Source: Gilliamella sp. Pra-s52
GTDB lineage: Bacteria; Pseudomonadota; Gammaproteobacteria; Enterobacterales; Orbaceae
Length of the DNA: 64,000 nt
Assembly (NCBI RefSeq): GCF_009795805.1
Contig: NZ_WTEY01000004.1
Location: 1-64,000 of the forward strand
Direction of reading: 5' to 3'
Shown here: positions 1 to 9,206 of the stretch, in pieces
Numbering within the stretch: the first letter of the stretch is position 1
How the letters are laid out: the number at the start of each line of letters is the position of its first letter
The notes under the pieces: generated by a model
Databases searched by the model: none
The model's input: the letters and a program-made list of their open reading frames with translations, nothing else
Told to the model about the DNA's origin: nothing
Position numbers and translations under genes: made by a program

Positions 1-106
1 GCTCGTCGTCGCTGTTGATAATGTAGCACTCGCCCGTAATTTCATTTTCGTAATCGGCGGGCGTTTGACGTATGTAAATTGGTAGTGTGTAGTTTATTGT
101 TATCAT
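1..106 (-). CDS. Hypothetical protein, N-terminal part only (runs off the left edge)
   Basis: An open frame starts with ATG at 106-104 on the minus strand and stays open to base 1. It encodes 35 residues beginning MITINYTLPIYIRQTPADYE. Base composition here is clearly richer in G and C than the following 400 bases, which fits coding DNA. I do not recognise the family. The upstream sequence has no strong ribosome binding site, so an earlier start or a chance frame cannot be excluded. Confidence 0.4.
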   Translation of the reverse strand, partial: MITINYTLPIYIRQTPADYENEITGECYIINSDDE

Positions 107-540
107 GATAAGTTATGTGTGAATTTTTGAGATATTTTATGATGATTTATTTTTGATGTGAATTTATGGAGTGAAACTTAAATAAATATTAATGACGGTA
201 TTTTTGACGGTAGGTGCAAATGGGCATTGTTATAATTAATTGAATTTAAAAGAATTGATATTAATTTCAATAATTGAGTGGGAAATAAAAACCCCTATGA
301 CGAGATAGCTTATTAACTGTAGGAATTGCTTGTATGTTTACAGCAATTTAAAACAAAATTGTAATGAATATATAAAAACAAAAGTAGCACAATATTATAA
401 AGTGTAAACCACTCGGTGCTTTCCTACAGCTTATTTTTTACGTCACATAAAAAATTTTTACAGTCATATCAAAAACAACGGTTAATATTTTTCAATTTCT
501 TTTTGCAATTACTAAAAAATTTAATTGAAAAGGGTAGAAA
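107..540. other. Intergenic region, no gene seen
   Basis: This is AT-rich DNA between a minus-strand start and a plus-strand start, so it probably holds divergent promoters. I see no open frame of useful length, no RNA gene and no strong hairpin. Confidence 0.5.
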
Positions 541-1026
541 ATGAAAAAAATATTATTTTTATTATTCTTTTTAATGTTGTCGCATTTTTTGCAAATGCAA
601 CAATTGAAAAAAATTTATGGAAACTGGGTTTCTGGACTCAATTTAGAGGCTAAAAATGATGAATCCAAGTATTTTATGCTAACAGCAGATCTTAAAGATT
701 TGACATCTCGCGAAAGAGCTATTTTGGCAGTTAATTGTAAAAATAATAATTTAATGCTTAACATTCTTAATGTATCATTTATTTCATCAAAAGAATGGTC
801 GCTCATGTTAGGTGTTGATCAACAAGAACTTATTGAGCAAAAAATAAAGTTAGAAAATATATCCTTATCTAAGAGTTTTAATAAAAATTTTTTTGAAAAT
901 CTGGAAGATAAACAATGGTTATCAGTTACTGCTTCGAGTGATTCAAAAACAATTAATATGATATTTGGTTTAGAAGGTTTTAAAGAAGCTTTTGAACCAA
1001 TATTACAACATTGCACAAGTAATTAG
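541..1026 (+). CDS. Hypothetical secreted protein
   Basis: The 161-residue product begins with a charged MKK and a hydrophobic stretch (residues 4-17), so it is probably exported. The rest is soluble, with a Cys near residue 66 and one near the C-terminus that might pair in the periplasm. The family is not recognised. The ATG follows an AAAGGG-type ribosome binding site. Oddity: frame 0 has no Ala-X-Ala cleavage site after the hydrophobic core, but the neighbouring frame reads FFANATIEK, an ideal signal-peptidase site, between a T6 and an A7 run. Two compensating single-base changes in those runs would restore a textbook signal peptide. Confidence 0.65.
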   Translation: MKKILFLLFFLMLSHFLQMQQLKKIYGNWVSGLNLEAKNDESKYFMLTADLKDLTSRERAILAVNCKNNNLMLNILNVSFISSKEWSLMLGVDQQELIEQKIKLENISLSKSFNKNFFENLEDKQWLSVTASSDSKTINMIFGLEGFKEAFEPILQHCTSN

Positions 1027-1390
1027 CTAAATTATAGAATTCATCTTAAATTTTGTATGTTTACCTGTTTTTTATTTTTTGGTAATTAGATTACCAAAGC
1101 AACTATATACAAAGAATAATATGGACAATTTCTAGTTGCTCATTCAACAGCATAGAATTGCAAAAATAAGAATTTAATTTGGTATTGATTTAATTACTTT
1201 ATAAATTAAAAATTTTTATCTAACACAAATGGTTATTGAATTAAACTAACTGCCCTAGCATTACAAAGACATATATCTAAATATTTATAAGGGTTTATTA
1301 TATTAATAACATTTATCTATTTATTTTTATTTAGCGGAAACATTTTTAGTGTATTCATAAGAGCAAAAAGAGCTTTGGAATCATAAATCT
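1027..1390. other. Intergenic region with a short hairpin
   Basis: No gene is visible. A perfect 9-bp hairpin (TTTGGTAAT, loop TAG, ATTACCAAA) lies at 1078-1098. It has a T-run before it rather than after, so it is not a typical terminator for the upstream gene. Confidence 0.4.
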
Positions 1391-1582
1391 ATGGGGTATT
1401 TTAATTATCATGCGAAAGCAAAGAAGTTAATCAAAGATGGGGAGCTTGTTAAATATGAATTTGTTGATAATTGGAATGGTATTAAACCGGCTTTAGTTTT
1501 ATATTTTAAAAATACTAACCCTATGCCAATTAGAGAGTATCGATGGGATGAATATTTACCATTGTTGAATAATAGCGATTAA
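1391..1582 (+). CDS. Small conserved protein (63 aa), possibly of the family labelled 'thermostable hemolysin delta-VPH'
   Basis: The protein has the motif core NYHAKAKKLIKDGEL, then PALVLYFKNTNPMPIREYRW. This YFNYH...LVLYF...MPIREHRW layout is, from memory, that of a small conserved bacterial family often labelled delta-VPH hemolysin. That name is historical and I do not infer haemolysis. There is no signal peptide or membrane segment. The ribosome binding site is weak. Conserved-looking sequence and a clean stop support a real gene. Confidence 0.6.
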   Translation: MGYFNYHAKAKKLIKDGELVKYEFVDNWNGIKPALVLYFKNTNPMPIREYRWDEYLPLLNNSD

Positions 1583-1620
1583 TTTTATGCAAAAAAATAG
1601 TTTAGGATTTTTTTAAATAA

Positions 1621-2774
1621 TTATTTGTCTAGTTGAAGTGCAATATATAGTAGTACTCGATCATCAAATTTAGATAGATTTAGTCCAGTTAATTTAGAAA
1701 TACTATTTAGACGATATTCTAATGTATTACGATGAATAAATAATGTGCTAGCTGTTTTGCTATTTTGTAGATTTTGATTAAACCAAGTTGTGAGTGTTTT
1801 TTGTAATATTCCACTATGGTCAAAAGATTTTAATTTTTTAATGGCGATAGCAATTCTTCTGCCTGCCAGTCATGGTTTAAACTATCTAAAAGAACAGGTA
1901 GAATTAATTCTTGATAGTAAAAATGACGACAATTTGGCATTCTTTTTTTTCCAACCAACATTGCTATTTTAGCAGTTTGATAAGAGCGGGCAATCATATC
2001 AATACCGTGATGGAAGTAGTTTCCTAAAGAAATTTTAACTAAAACTTGGCAAGACGTTTTAATATAATTGACCAACTTTTCTAAGTTACTTTTGTGTTCA
2101 GCAATGTCCCAGCGATTAAACTTATTTAATGCAGGAATCAGCATAACAATTTCGGTTAAAGACTTTATAGCAACTAGTTTACTTTTTGTGATATTTTGTA
2201 GTTCATTTTGAATATGTTGCAATTCACTCATTGCTGTTTGAATACCTAATTGTCCACTATCTATTTCGATTATAACAGCTACATGAGGTAGAGAAATATT
2301 GATATTGAGTTTTCTACTCCATTCGGATAGATCCGAAACTTTATTATCCGATTGGATAATGGATAAAATAAACTCTTCTTTTAAACGGTTATCTTGAGAT
2401 AATTGTTTTAATAAATGCTCCTGTTCCATCATCATTTCTGCTGACATGCAAACTAATTTTGCAAACTGAATGATTTTTTTAGGTTCTCCTGTAACACCAA
2501 TTACTCCTACGATTTCATCATTTAATTTAAGCGGAAAATTGACTCCTGGTTTTACTCCTTTTAATTTTTTTGCTGTTGGATTATCAATTGTTACAACTCT
2601 TTTTTGTGAAATGGCTAGCATGGCTCCTTCATGTAATTCCCCAATTCTTTCTATATCTCCACTACCAATAATTTTGCCACTATTATTCATTACATTAATA
2701 TTACAATCAATAATCTTCATTGTGCGATCAACAATATATTGGGCAAGTTTAGGGGTGATACTTATAGATTTCAT
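1621..2774 (-). pseudogene. cdaR: CdaR-type sugar-diacid/glycerate regulator, interrupted by a -1 frameshift before its HTH domain
   Basis: CdaR-family activators have an N-terminal diacid-recognition domain, a GGDEF-like middle and a C-terminal PucR-type helix-turn-helix. The first frame (2774-1830) gives 314 residues covering the sensor and middle parts and stops right after SPLKN. The next frame continues to a stop at 1621-1623 and encodes the missing HTH, including FIHRNTLEYRLNSISKLTGL. Together they make about 384 residues, against 385 in E. coli CdaR. The break lies at an A6 run (plus-strand T6, 1834-1839). The minus strand reads A AAA AAT TAA there, which has the form of a -1 slippery heptamer. 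It could be a recent pseudogene, a sequencing error or recoding. It sits downstream of the glycerate kinase/permease operon, its likely target. Confidence 0.85.
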
Positions 2775-2948
2775 TGATGTAGATTCCTAATTTTATTGTT
2801 AATGAAACGATTGTTTTTAATACAATGACTGTGATTTTAACTTGTTATAACTAATTATTTATATCGTTTTTATAATTAAATTTTTATTAATCAAAATTAT
2901 TAACTGATTATAGTGAACTAAATTTAGTTGATATTATTATTTTAAATA

Positions 2949-2987
2949 AAAAGAGGAATAGTATTGTCAGTATGCTATTCCTCTTTT
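2949..2987 (-). terminator. Intrinsic terminator after glycerate kinase
   Basis: A perfect 13-bp stem (AAAAGAGGAATAG at 2949-2961 with CTATTCCTCTTTT at 2975-2987) encloses a 13-base loop. On the minus strand it ends in a T-rich tail. It separates the permease-kinase operon from cdaR, which must therefore have its own promoter in 2775-2948. Confidence 0.8.
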
Positions 2988-3010
2988 GCTATTAATTTAT
3001 TTTTAGGATG

Positions 3011-4156
3011 TTAGATTTGAGTTATTTTAATTAAACGAGCTATGTTTTCGCTAGTTCGTTCTATATTTTTAAAACCGTTATTTAGTAATTCTTCTATTGT
3101 GGAAGCACTAGGAATGATACCAAAAATAGTATCTATTCCTTCAGGATATAGCTCTTCAATATTTTTTCCAATTGTGCCAGCTAAAGCAATTACAGGAACT
3201 TGCTGTGCTTTAGCTGCTTGAGCTACGCCAAAAGGTGTTTTGCCAAATTTAGTTTGGAAATCAATTCCTCCTTCACCGGTAAAACAAAAATCAGCACCTT
3301 TTAATTTGCTTTCTAAATCACTATATCGAATAACAATATTAATTCCTTTTTCCATTTTACTGTTAGTAAATGCCATTAATCCGGCGCCCAATCCACCAGC
3401 AGCTCCTGCGCCAGGAATGGTTGAAACATCTTTTCCTAATTGTGATTTTATAACAGATGCATAATGCTGTAGATTTTTATCTAATTGCTTAACCATTTCA
3501 GGTGTTGCCCCTTTTTGTGGACCAAAAACGCTTGATGCTCCTTTTTCTCCACATAATGGGTTTGTGACATCACTAGCAACAATAAACTCTACATTATCAA
3601 GTAGTGAGTTAACTTCCGATACATCGATTTTTGCTAATTTATCTAAGCCCCCACCACCTTTGCCTAATAATTGATCATTTTTATCATAAAATTTGACGCC
3701 CAAAGCTTGTGCCATTCCTGCACCACCATCATTGGTGGCGCTACCGCCAATACCTAAAATGATTTTTTTTACCCCATGTTTTATACAAGCTAAAATTAAT
3801 TCGCCAGTTCCATAAGTGGTAGTTATTAATGGGTTACGGCTTTCTTTGGGTACAAGTTGAATTCCACTTGCTGACGCCATTTCAATCACTGCAGTGGTTT
3901 TATCTCCTAAAATACCAAAATGGGCAATCACTTTATTACCTAGAGGTCCAGTTACTTCACAAGTATGTAATGTCCCATTTGTGGCATCAACTAATGATTG
4001 TGTAGTGCCTTCGCCGCCATCGGCCATTGGTACATGAACAAATTTAGCATCAGAAAATACTTTTTTTATACCTGATTCCATTGCTTCACAAACTTCTTTG
4101 GCTGTTAGACTTTCTTTGAAAGAATCGGGTGCAAGTACAAATGTTTTTTGTTTCAT
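3011..4156 (-). CDS. glxK: Glycerate kinase (GarK/GlxK family)
   Basis: Phosphorylates D-glycerate with ATP to 2-phosphoglycerate, feeding lower glycolysis. The 381-residue length equals E. coli GarK and GlxK. The N-terminal LAPDSFKESLTA motif, MADGGEGT near residue 45, the GIGGSATNDGGAG loop near residue 150 and the FTGEGGIDFQT motif near residue 290 mark this family. I place the start at 4156, because AGGAA lies about 8 bases upstream and the product then begins MKQKTFVLAPDS. An in-frame extension to 4204 would overlap the permease gene and adds nothing conserved. The gap to the permease stop is 16 bases, so the two are one operon. The symbol is by family; garK is the alternative. Confidence 0.92.
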   Translation of the reverse strand: MKQKTFVLAPDSFKESLTAKEVCEAMESGIKKVFSDAKFVHVPMADGGEGTTQSLVDATNGTLHTCEVTGPLGNKVIAHFGILGDKTTAVIEMASASGIQLVPKESRNPLITTTYGTGELILACIKHGVKKIILGIGGSATNDGGAGMAQALGVKFYDKNDQLLGKGGGGLDKLAKIDVSEVNSLLDNVEFIVASDVTNPLCGEKGASSVFGPQKGATPEMVKQLDKNLQHYASVIKSQLGKDVSTIPGAGAAGGLGAGLMAFTNSKMEKGINIVIRYSDLESKLKGADFCFTGEGGIDFQTKFGKTPFGVAQAAKAQQVPVIALAGTIGKNIEELYPEGIDTIFGIIPSASTIEELLNNGFKNIERTSENIARLIKITQI

Positions 4157-4172
4157 AAAGTTATTCCTGATA

Positions 4173-5477
4173 TTAAATAATGAAGCCATATAATAAAGTT
4201 GCAATAATTGTCATTGTTCCACCAACAAGCGCTTCGTATGGGATTAATTTCATACGCTGTTTAATTGACATATTCATGCTGTTACCAGTGACATGGAAGT
4301 AATTTCCTTGAGGTAATGAATCAATAACTGTAGCACCTGTATGCATCATGACAGCAGCACTAATTGCCGGTATACCCATATTAGTAATTGTCGAGCCGAA
4401 AGTTCCTGTTGCTAAAATGACTCCGGTTGAAGTTGAAGCAGTAGCTGCAGCCATTAGGACGCCTGAAATTGGTGATAAGTAATAACCGGAAATCCCCATT
4501 GATTGGATTATATGAATAACTTGGCCAGCAAGATTCGATGCACCAATTAAACCTGCAATTGCCCCTGCGCCGATTAAAATAAGAACAGTAGGTGTCATCT
4601 TATCTATTCCTGATTTTGTGTACATTGCTATTTTACGATGTTGACCCATAGCAAACATTCCAATCATTCCTGCTATTGGTAGTACATACAATGCGTCAAT
4701 TTTTAAATTAGCTAAAAAATCAATATGACAAATATTACCAATTGGGCTAATCATTAGCAGAATTATTGCTGTAACTGGAGCAACAATAGCTTTGATTAAA
4801 GATGGCGTATTGCTTTTATTTTCTGGTTCATCTTTTTTTAAAGCAAGCACTTCTTGCTCAACGATTTTGTCTCCTTTATTCTTGATTAATGAGGCAATAA
4901 CAACAGTTGCAGTTAACCCAAATATAGCTGGAATAAAACCACCTATCATGACATCACTTAAACTTAAGTTAAAACCATTTGCTGCAGCGATGGTATTAGG
5001 GTTAGGTGATATAATATTTCCTGCCTTACCACCACCAGATAAAGCTAGCAATAGTGCCAATCGTGATATGCCCATTTTATTCCCAACAGATAAAGCAATT
5101 GGTGCAACGATTAGTACCGCTACAGGAATAAATACACCAGACGCAGTAATGATTCCTGTTGCAAGAGCTAAAGCTAATAGCGCTTTCTTTTCCCCTAACT
5201 TTTTGACCACTGCTTGAGCTATAGTTTCGGCGGCTCCTGATTCCATCATAACGCCAGCTAAAATACCTGCAGCCAATACTCGAATGACTGTGCCCATAAT
5301 ACTTTGTGTTCCACTAACTAAAATAGATACAGTTTGAATTAAATTAGCACCACCAATAAATGCTCCAATTATTGCGCCAAAAAATAACGAATAAACAGGA
5401 TTTATTCCTCGCAATATTAAAAATATTGCAAGAAATAATCCTATTAGAGCACCATACCAAGAAATTATTTCATTCAT
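4173..5477 (-). CDS. GntP-family permease (probable glycerate or sugar-acid importer)
   Basis: Inner-membrane proton symporter of the gluconate permease family, 434 residues (E. coli GntP-type proteins are about 440-450) with about 12 hydrophobic segments. Family signatures seen are ISPNPNTIAAANGF near residue 160 and a C-terminal QGNYFHVTGNSMNMSIKQR region. It is the first gene of an operon with glycerate kinase, with a cdaR-type regulator downstream, so the likely substrate is D-glycerate; gluconate or another sugar acid is possible. From memory a similar trio occurs in Haemophilus. A consensus CRP site lies about 140 bases upstream. Confidence 0.9.
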   Translation of the reverse strand: MNEIISWYGALIGLFLAIFLILRGINPVYSLFFGAIIGAFIGGANLIQTVSILVSGTQSIMGTVIRVLAAGILAGVMMESGAAETIAQAVVKKLGEKKALLALALATGIITASGVFIPVAVLIVAPIALSVGNKMGISRLALLLALSGGGKAGNIISPNPNTIAAANGFNLSLSDVMIGGFIPAIFGLTATVVIASLIKNKGDKIVEQEVLALKKDEPENKSNTPSLIKAIVAPVTAIILLMISPIGNICHIDFLANLKIDALYVLPIAGMIGMFAMGQHRKIAMYTKSGIDKMTPTVLILIGAGAIAGLIGASNLAGQVIHIIQSMGISGYYLSPISGVLMAAATASTSTGVILATGTFGSTITNMGIPAISAAVMMHTGATVIDSLPQGNYFHVTGNSMNMSIKQRMKLIPYEALVGGTMTIIATLLYGFII

Positions 5478-5790
5478 TAGATTTTCTCTTATTTCTATAC
5501 AGTTAATTTATAAGATTGACTAATTTTATTATTGTACTAAGCATTATGCTATGTAGTTTTGCATAAAAATTTTATTTTAAAATTAGAAAAAATTAGGCAT
5601 AGTTACAAAATGGTGTGAATTTAGTCACACTATTTGCTAAAAAATGTTCATAATGATTATGAATAGTTAATTATTTAGCTAAGTTATTTAATTAATTTGC
5701 CAACTGACAAGCTAAAGCGTAAAATCCCCATCCTATTTTGCTTAACCTATTACTAATAAGTAATACTGACTTGAAATCAGAGGCATTTTA
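5478..5790. other. Divergent intergenic region between gntP-type gene and trhP
   Basis: Holds the outward promoters of both flanking genes and one consensus CRP site, given separately. I see no small gene or RNA gene here. Confidence 0.5.
5613..5630. promoter_or_regulatory. Consensus CRP-binding site
   Basis: TGTGA-ATTTAG-TCACA at 5614-5629 is an exact TGTGA-N6-TCACA match, and the palindrome extends by one more base on each side. CRP (cAMP receptor protein) control fits the minus-strand glycerate permease/kinase operon, a catabolic function, better than trhP. Confidence 0.75.
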
Positions 5791-7134
5791 ATGACAACTT
5801 TATATACAAAACCAGAGTTACTTTCTCCTGCTGGTTCTCTTAAAAATATGCGTTACGCTTTCGCTTATGGAGCGGATGCGGTTTATGCTGGTCAACCTCG
5901 TTATAGTTTACGTGTACGGAATAACGAATTTAATCATGAAAATTTAGCTATTGGTATCAATGAAGCTCATGCTCAAGGCAAAAAGTTTTATGTGGTAGTT
6001 AATATTGCTCCTCATAACTCTAAACTAAAAACTTTTATTCGGGATTTAGAGCCTATTGTAAATATGAAGCCAGACGCCTTTATCATGTCTGATCCAGGCT
6101 TAATTATGTTAGTTCGTGAACATTTTCCTGAAATGGAAATTCATTTATCGGTGCAATCCAATGCGGTTAACTGGGCAACGGTAAAGTTTTGGCATCAAAT
6201 GGGATTAACTCGTGTTGTGTTATCCCGTGAATTATCACTTGATGAAATTGCTGAAATCCGTGAAAAAGTCCCTGAAATGGAATTAGAAGTGTTTATTCAT
6301 GGTGCACTTTGTATGGCTTATTCTGGGCGTTGTTTGTTGTCCGGTTATATTAACAAGCGTGATTCAAATCAAGGTACTTGTACTAATGCTTGCCGTTGGG
6401 AGTACAAAGTTACTGAAGGTAAAGAAGACGAAGTAGGGCAAATCGTTCATAAATGCGAACCAATCCCCGTACAACAGGTTGAACCAACTTTAGGCATTGG
6501 TCAAACCACGAATAAAGTGTTTATGCTTGAAGAATCGGGTAGGCCTGGTGAATACATGCAAGCTTTTGAAGATGAACATGGTACGTATATCATGAATTCA
6601 AAAGATTTAAGGGCGGTTGAACTTGTGAATGATTTAACCAAAATTGGAGTACATTCTCTTAAAATTGAAGGACGTACTAAGTCATTTTATTATTGTGCAA
6701 GAACTGCACAAGTGTATCGTCAAGCCATTGATGCAGCGAGTGAAGGTAAGCCTTTTGATCCTCGGTTATTAGCAGAACTGGATTCGCTTGCGCATCGTGG
6801 TTATACCGAAGGTTTTTTACGTCGCCATAAACATGAAGATATGCAAAATTATGTACATAGCCATTCTGTGTCTGAGCGGCAACAGTTTGTCGGTGAATTT
6901 AGTGGTCAACGTTTAAATGGTCTTGCTGAGATTATTGTTAAAAACAAGTTTTCAGTCGGTGATAGCGTTGAAATGATGACACCAAAAGGCAATAAGACCT
7001 TTATTATTGAGCGTATGGAAAATAAAAAGGGACAGCCAGTACCTTCAGGGCTTGGCGATGGTCATATTGTTTATATTCCAATTCCTGAAGAAATCGATTT
7101 AAATTTTGCATTATTAATGCGTAATTTTGATTAG
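5791..7134 (+). CDS. trhP: tRNA uridine-34 hydroxylation protein TrhP (YegQ, peptidase U32 family)
   Basis: E. coli TrhP (formerly YegQ) acts in prephenate-dependent, iron-sulfur-assisted hydroxylation of U34 in tRNA, the first step to cmo5U/mo5U. The 447 residues (E. coli about 453) start LLSPAGSLKNMRYAFAYGAD. The U32 signature EVFIHGALCMAYSGRCLLSG lies near residues 165-185. Cys174, Cys181, Cys197 and Cys201 form a plausible cluster-binding set. The ATG follows an AGAGG site. It is a single gene facing proA, with a hairpin between them. Despite the old name it is not expected to be a protease. Confidence 0.92.
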   Translation: MTTLYTKPELLSPAGSLKNMRYAFAYGADAVYAGQPRYSLRVRNNEFNHENLAIGINEAHAQGKKFYVVVNIAPHNSKLKTFIRDLEPIVNMKPDAFIMSDPGLIMLVREHFPEMEIHLSVQSNAVNWATVKFWHQMGLTRVVLSRELSLDEIAEIREKVPEMELEVFIHGALCMAYSGRCLLSGYINKRDSNQGTCTNACRWEYKVTEGKEDEVGQIVHKCEPIPVQQVEPTLGIGQTTNKVFMLEESGRPGEYMQAFEDEHGTYIMNSKDLRAVELVNDLTKIGVHSLKIEGRTKSFYYCARTAQVYRQAIDAASEGKPFDPRLLAELDSLAHRGYTEGFLRRHKHEDMQNYVHSHSVSERQQFVGEFSGQRLNGLAEIIVKNKFSVGDSVEMMTPKGNKTFIIERMENKKGQPVPSGLGDGHIVYIPIPEEIDLNFALLMRNFD

Positions 7135-7151
7135 TTTTATTCGGTTTAAAA

Positions 7152-7174
7152 ACTGTTCAGCTAGTCTGAACAGT
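7152..7174 (-). terminator. Convergent hairpin between trhP and proA
   Basis: A 9-bp perfect stem (ACTGTTCAG / CTGAACAGT) with loop CTAGT. On the minus strand a T5 tail follows, making it a good terminator for proA. On the plus strand the tail is weak. Confidence 0.65.
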
Positions 7175-7192
7175 ATATTCACTTTGATTTTG

Positions 7193-8446
7193 TTATTGGC
7201 GAATTAAATCATCACCATAACCAATCCATTTATAGGTTGTTAGTGCTTCAAGTCCCATCGGTCCGCGGGCATGTAGTTTTTGTGTACTAACTGCAACTTC
7301 TGCTCCTAAACCAAATTGTCCACCATCAGTAAAACGTGTTGATGCATTAACATAAACTGCAGCCGCATCAACTTGATTTACAAACTGTTCAGCATTAAGT
7401 AAGCTACGCGTTAGAATTGATTCTGAATGGCCTGTACCATATTCACGGATATGCTCTATAGCCAGTTCAAGCGAATTAACAATAATTACATTCAAATCTT
7501 TTGATAACCATTCTTGCTGTAATTCTTCATTTTTAACGGGAACGACAGTTGCAGTTTCTGTTTTTAATATGTCATAACAGCTTGGGTCGGCATGTAATAT
7601 AACGTTATTATCTGCCATAGCTTGGCTGAGTTTAGGTAAAAATTGCTTTGCAATATTTCGATGAATTAGTAGCGTTTCAAGTGTATTACACGTGCTTGGG
7701 CGCTGAGTTTTGGCATTAACAATAATTGGTAGTGCTTTATCAAACTCAATCGTTTCATCTACAAAAATATGACAGACACCAATACCACCTGTAATAACGG
7801 GAATTGTTGAATGTTCACGGCATAACTTATGTAAAGATGCACCTCCACGGGGGATAATCATATCAATATACTTATCGAGTTTAAGTAATTCATGAATATA
7901 TTTACGATCAGGATTATTTATACATTGGATAGCTGTTTGAGGTAATCCGACTTGTTTTAATGCTTTTTGGATCACAGAAATTATGGCAACATTGGTATTG
8001 ATTGTTTCTTTTCCTCCGCGAAGTATTGCTGCGTTGCCTGTTTTTAAACAAAGGGCAGCAATATCAATCGTGACATTTGGGCGAGCTTCATAAATCACAC
8101 CAATAACGCCTAAGGGTACTCTACAACGTTGTAACTTTAATCCGTTATCTAAAATTGAACCATCAATCATTTGTCCAATGGGATCTGCTAAGGAAACTAC
8201 TTTGCGGATATCATTGGCTATAAATGATAATCGCTCAGGTGTTAAAAGTAGACGATCTAAAATGGCTTCGTCTAAACATTGTTCTTTCGCTGCTTGGATG
8301 TCCTTTTCATTTGCAATGAGTATATTTGCGCTATGCTGTTCTAATAAATCAGCCATAACCATCAACGTGTTATTTTTCATTGCGGTTGGACATTGTGCTA
8401 GTTGATATGAAGCAAGTTTAGCAGTTTTTCCCATTTGCTGTAACAT
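7193..8446 (-). CDS. proA: Gamma-glutamyl phosphate reductase
   Basis: NADPH-dependent reduction of gamma-glutamyl phosphate to glutamate-5-semialdehyde, second step of proline synthesis, cytosolic. The 417-residue length equals E. coli ProA. Visible features are [18 protein letters not shown] near residue 110, the catalytic Cys near 253 in [11 protein letters not shown], and the C-terminal [20 protein letters not shown]. In E. coli proA directly follows proB. Here the two are separated by two small membrane genes, a terminator and about 300 bases, so proA probably has its own promoter. Confidence 0.96.
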   Translation of the reverse strand: MLQQMGKTAKLASYQLAQCPTAMKNNTLMVMADLLEQHSANILIANEKDIQAAKEQCLDEAILDRLLLTPERLSFIANDIRKVVSLADPIGQMIDGSILDNGLKLQRCRVPLGVIGVIYEARPNVTIDIAALCLKTGNAAILRGGKETINTNVAIISVIQKALKQVGLPQTAIQCINNPDRKYIHELLKLDKYIDMIIPRGGASLHKLCREHSTIPVITGGIGVCHIFVDETIEFDKALPIIVNAKTQRPSTCNTLETLLIHRNIAKQFLPKLSQAMADNNVILHADPSCYDILKTETATVVPVKNEELQQEWLSKDLNVIIVNSLELAIEHIREYGTGHSESILTRSLLNAEQFVNQVDAAAVYVNASTRFTDGGQFGLGAEVAVSTQKLHARGPMGLEALTTYKWIGYGDDLIRQ

Positions 8447-8708
8447 TGTTATTGTCTCTAAAGTTTATTTTTAATAATTCTACTTGTTTAAGCATTATTT
8501 TTATAAAATAATTTCTTATATAACGTTAATATTTTGTTGAAATTTAACAATAAATTTTTATTTCATTATTTACTCAGTATTCTCTTACGTTCTATTTATC
8601 TTTAATGATGATAGATATCAAAAGTATACTTTTGCTGAAAAGAAGTAAAATCTAAGTAGGATATAATAATGTTTTCTATTTAAGTATTGCAGCTGTATAA
8701 ATAGAAAT
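8447..8708. other. Upstream region of proA with a 16-bp palindrome
   Basis: This AT-rich region must hold the proA promoter. It contains a perfect 16-base palindrome, CAAAAGTATACTTTTG, at 8619-8634, about 175 bases upstream of the proA start. It could be an operator or a chance AT-rich palindrome. No open frame is convincing. Confidence 0.4.
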
Positions 8709-8738
8709 AAGGGCAAAGAACTGTGCTTCTTTGCTCTT
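8709..8738 (-). terminator. Terminator of the gpt-frsA-proB-membrane gene operon
   Basis: A 12-bp stem (AAGGGCAAAGAA / TTCTTTGCTCTT, one G-T pair) with a 6-base loop lies 12 bases downstream of the small membrane gene's stop. On the minus strand it is followed by a T-rich stretch. Confidence 0.7.
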
Positions 8739-8750
8739 GTAAACATCAAT

Positions 8751-9170
8751 TTATGACTCTTTATCTTTTAAAACTGTATGTAAAGTATTTAAAAGTTCTG
8801 CTTTTGTAGCATTATCTAAAACATTTAAATATATTTTTAAGGTAGATTCCTGTTTACTTATTTTATTACAATATTCTATAAATATTTTTTTAGGTTCATA
8901 TCTAACTGATTTAACTTCATCAAAAAGTACGCTTATATTACTTCTTATTGGTGCAGGTTTAAGTGTAATAAAATCTTCACCAATAGTAATATATACCATA
9001 AAATATTGCCAAATGGATATGACTAGTACTAATAGTAATAATATAATGTTATACCATAATTCTGGAGCTATGACCAACATTGCCATGATAACAATAATAC
9101 AAACGACAATACGAAGCATTGATAAATATCGTGCATAAAATTGTTTAGTAGTTTGTTTTTTTGATTCCAC
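8751..9170 (-). CDS. Small membrane protein of unknown function (139 aa)
   Basis: Two adjacent hydrophobic segments (about residues 20-37 and 40-60) are followed by a soluble part of about 75 residues (FITLKPAPIRSNISVLFDEVKSVRYEPKKIFIEY). Its strand-rich look is reminiscent of bacterial PH-like domains tethered to membranes, but I do not recognise a named family. The start is GTG at 9170, seven bases after AGGAT. It is last in the gpt-frsA-proB operon, 36 bases after the previous gene and just before a terminator. Confidence 0.75.
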   Translation of the reverse strand: MESKKQTTKQFYARYLSMLRIVVCIIVIMAMLVIAPELWYNIILLLLVLVISIWQYFMVYITIGEDFITLKPAPIRSNISVLFDEVKSVRYEPKKIFIEYCNKISKQESTLKIYLNVLDNATKAELLNTLHTVLKDKES

Positions 9171-9206
9171 TTTTTTATCCTAATTAATGTAATATTTTTT
9201 TATGTT

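Noticed and set aside
4792-5217. 141-codon plus-strand open frame opposite the GntP-type permease
   Set aside because: It lies fully antisense to a clear membrane-protein gene. Its Ala/Pro/Ile-rich product is the mirror of the permease's codon pattern, and there is no ribosome binding site.
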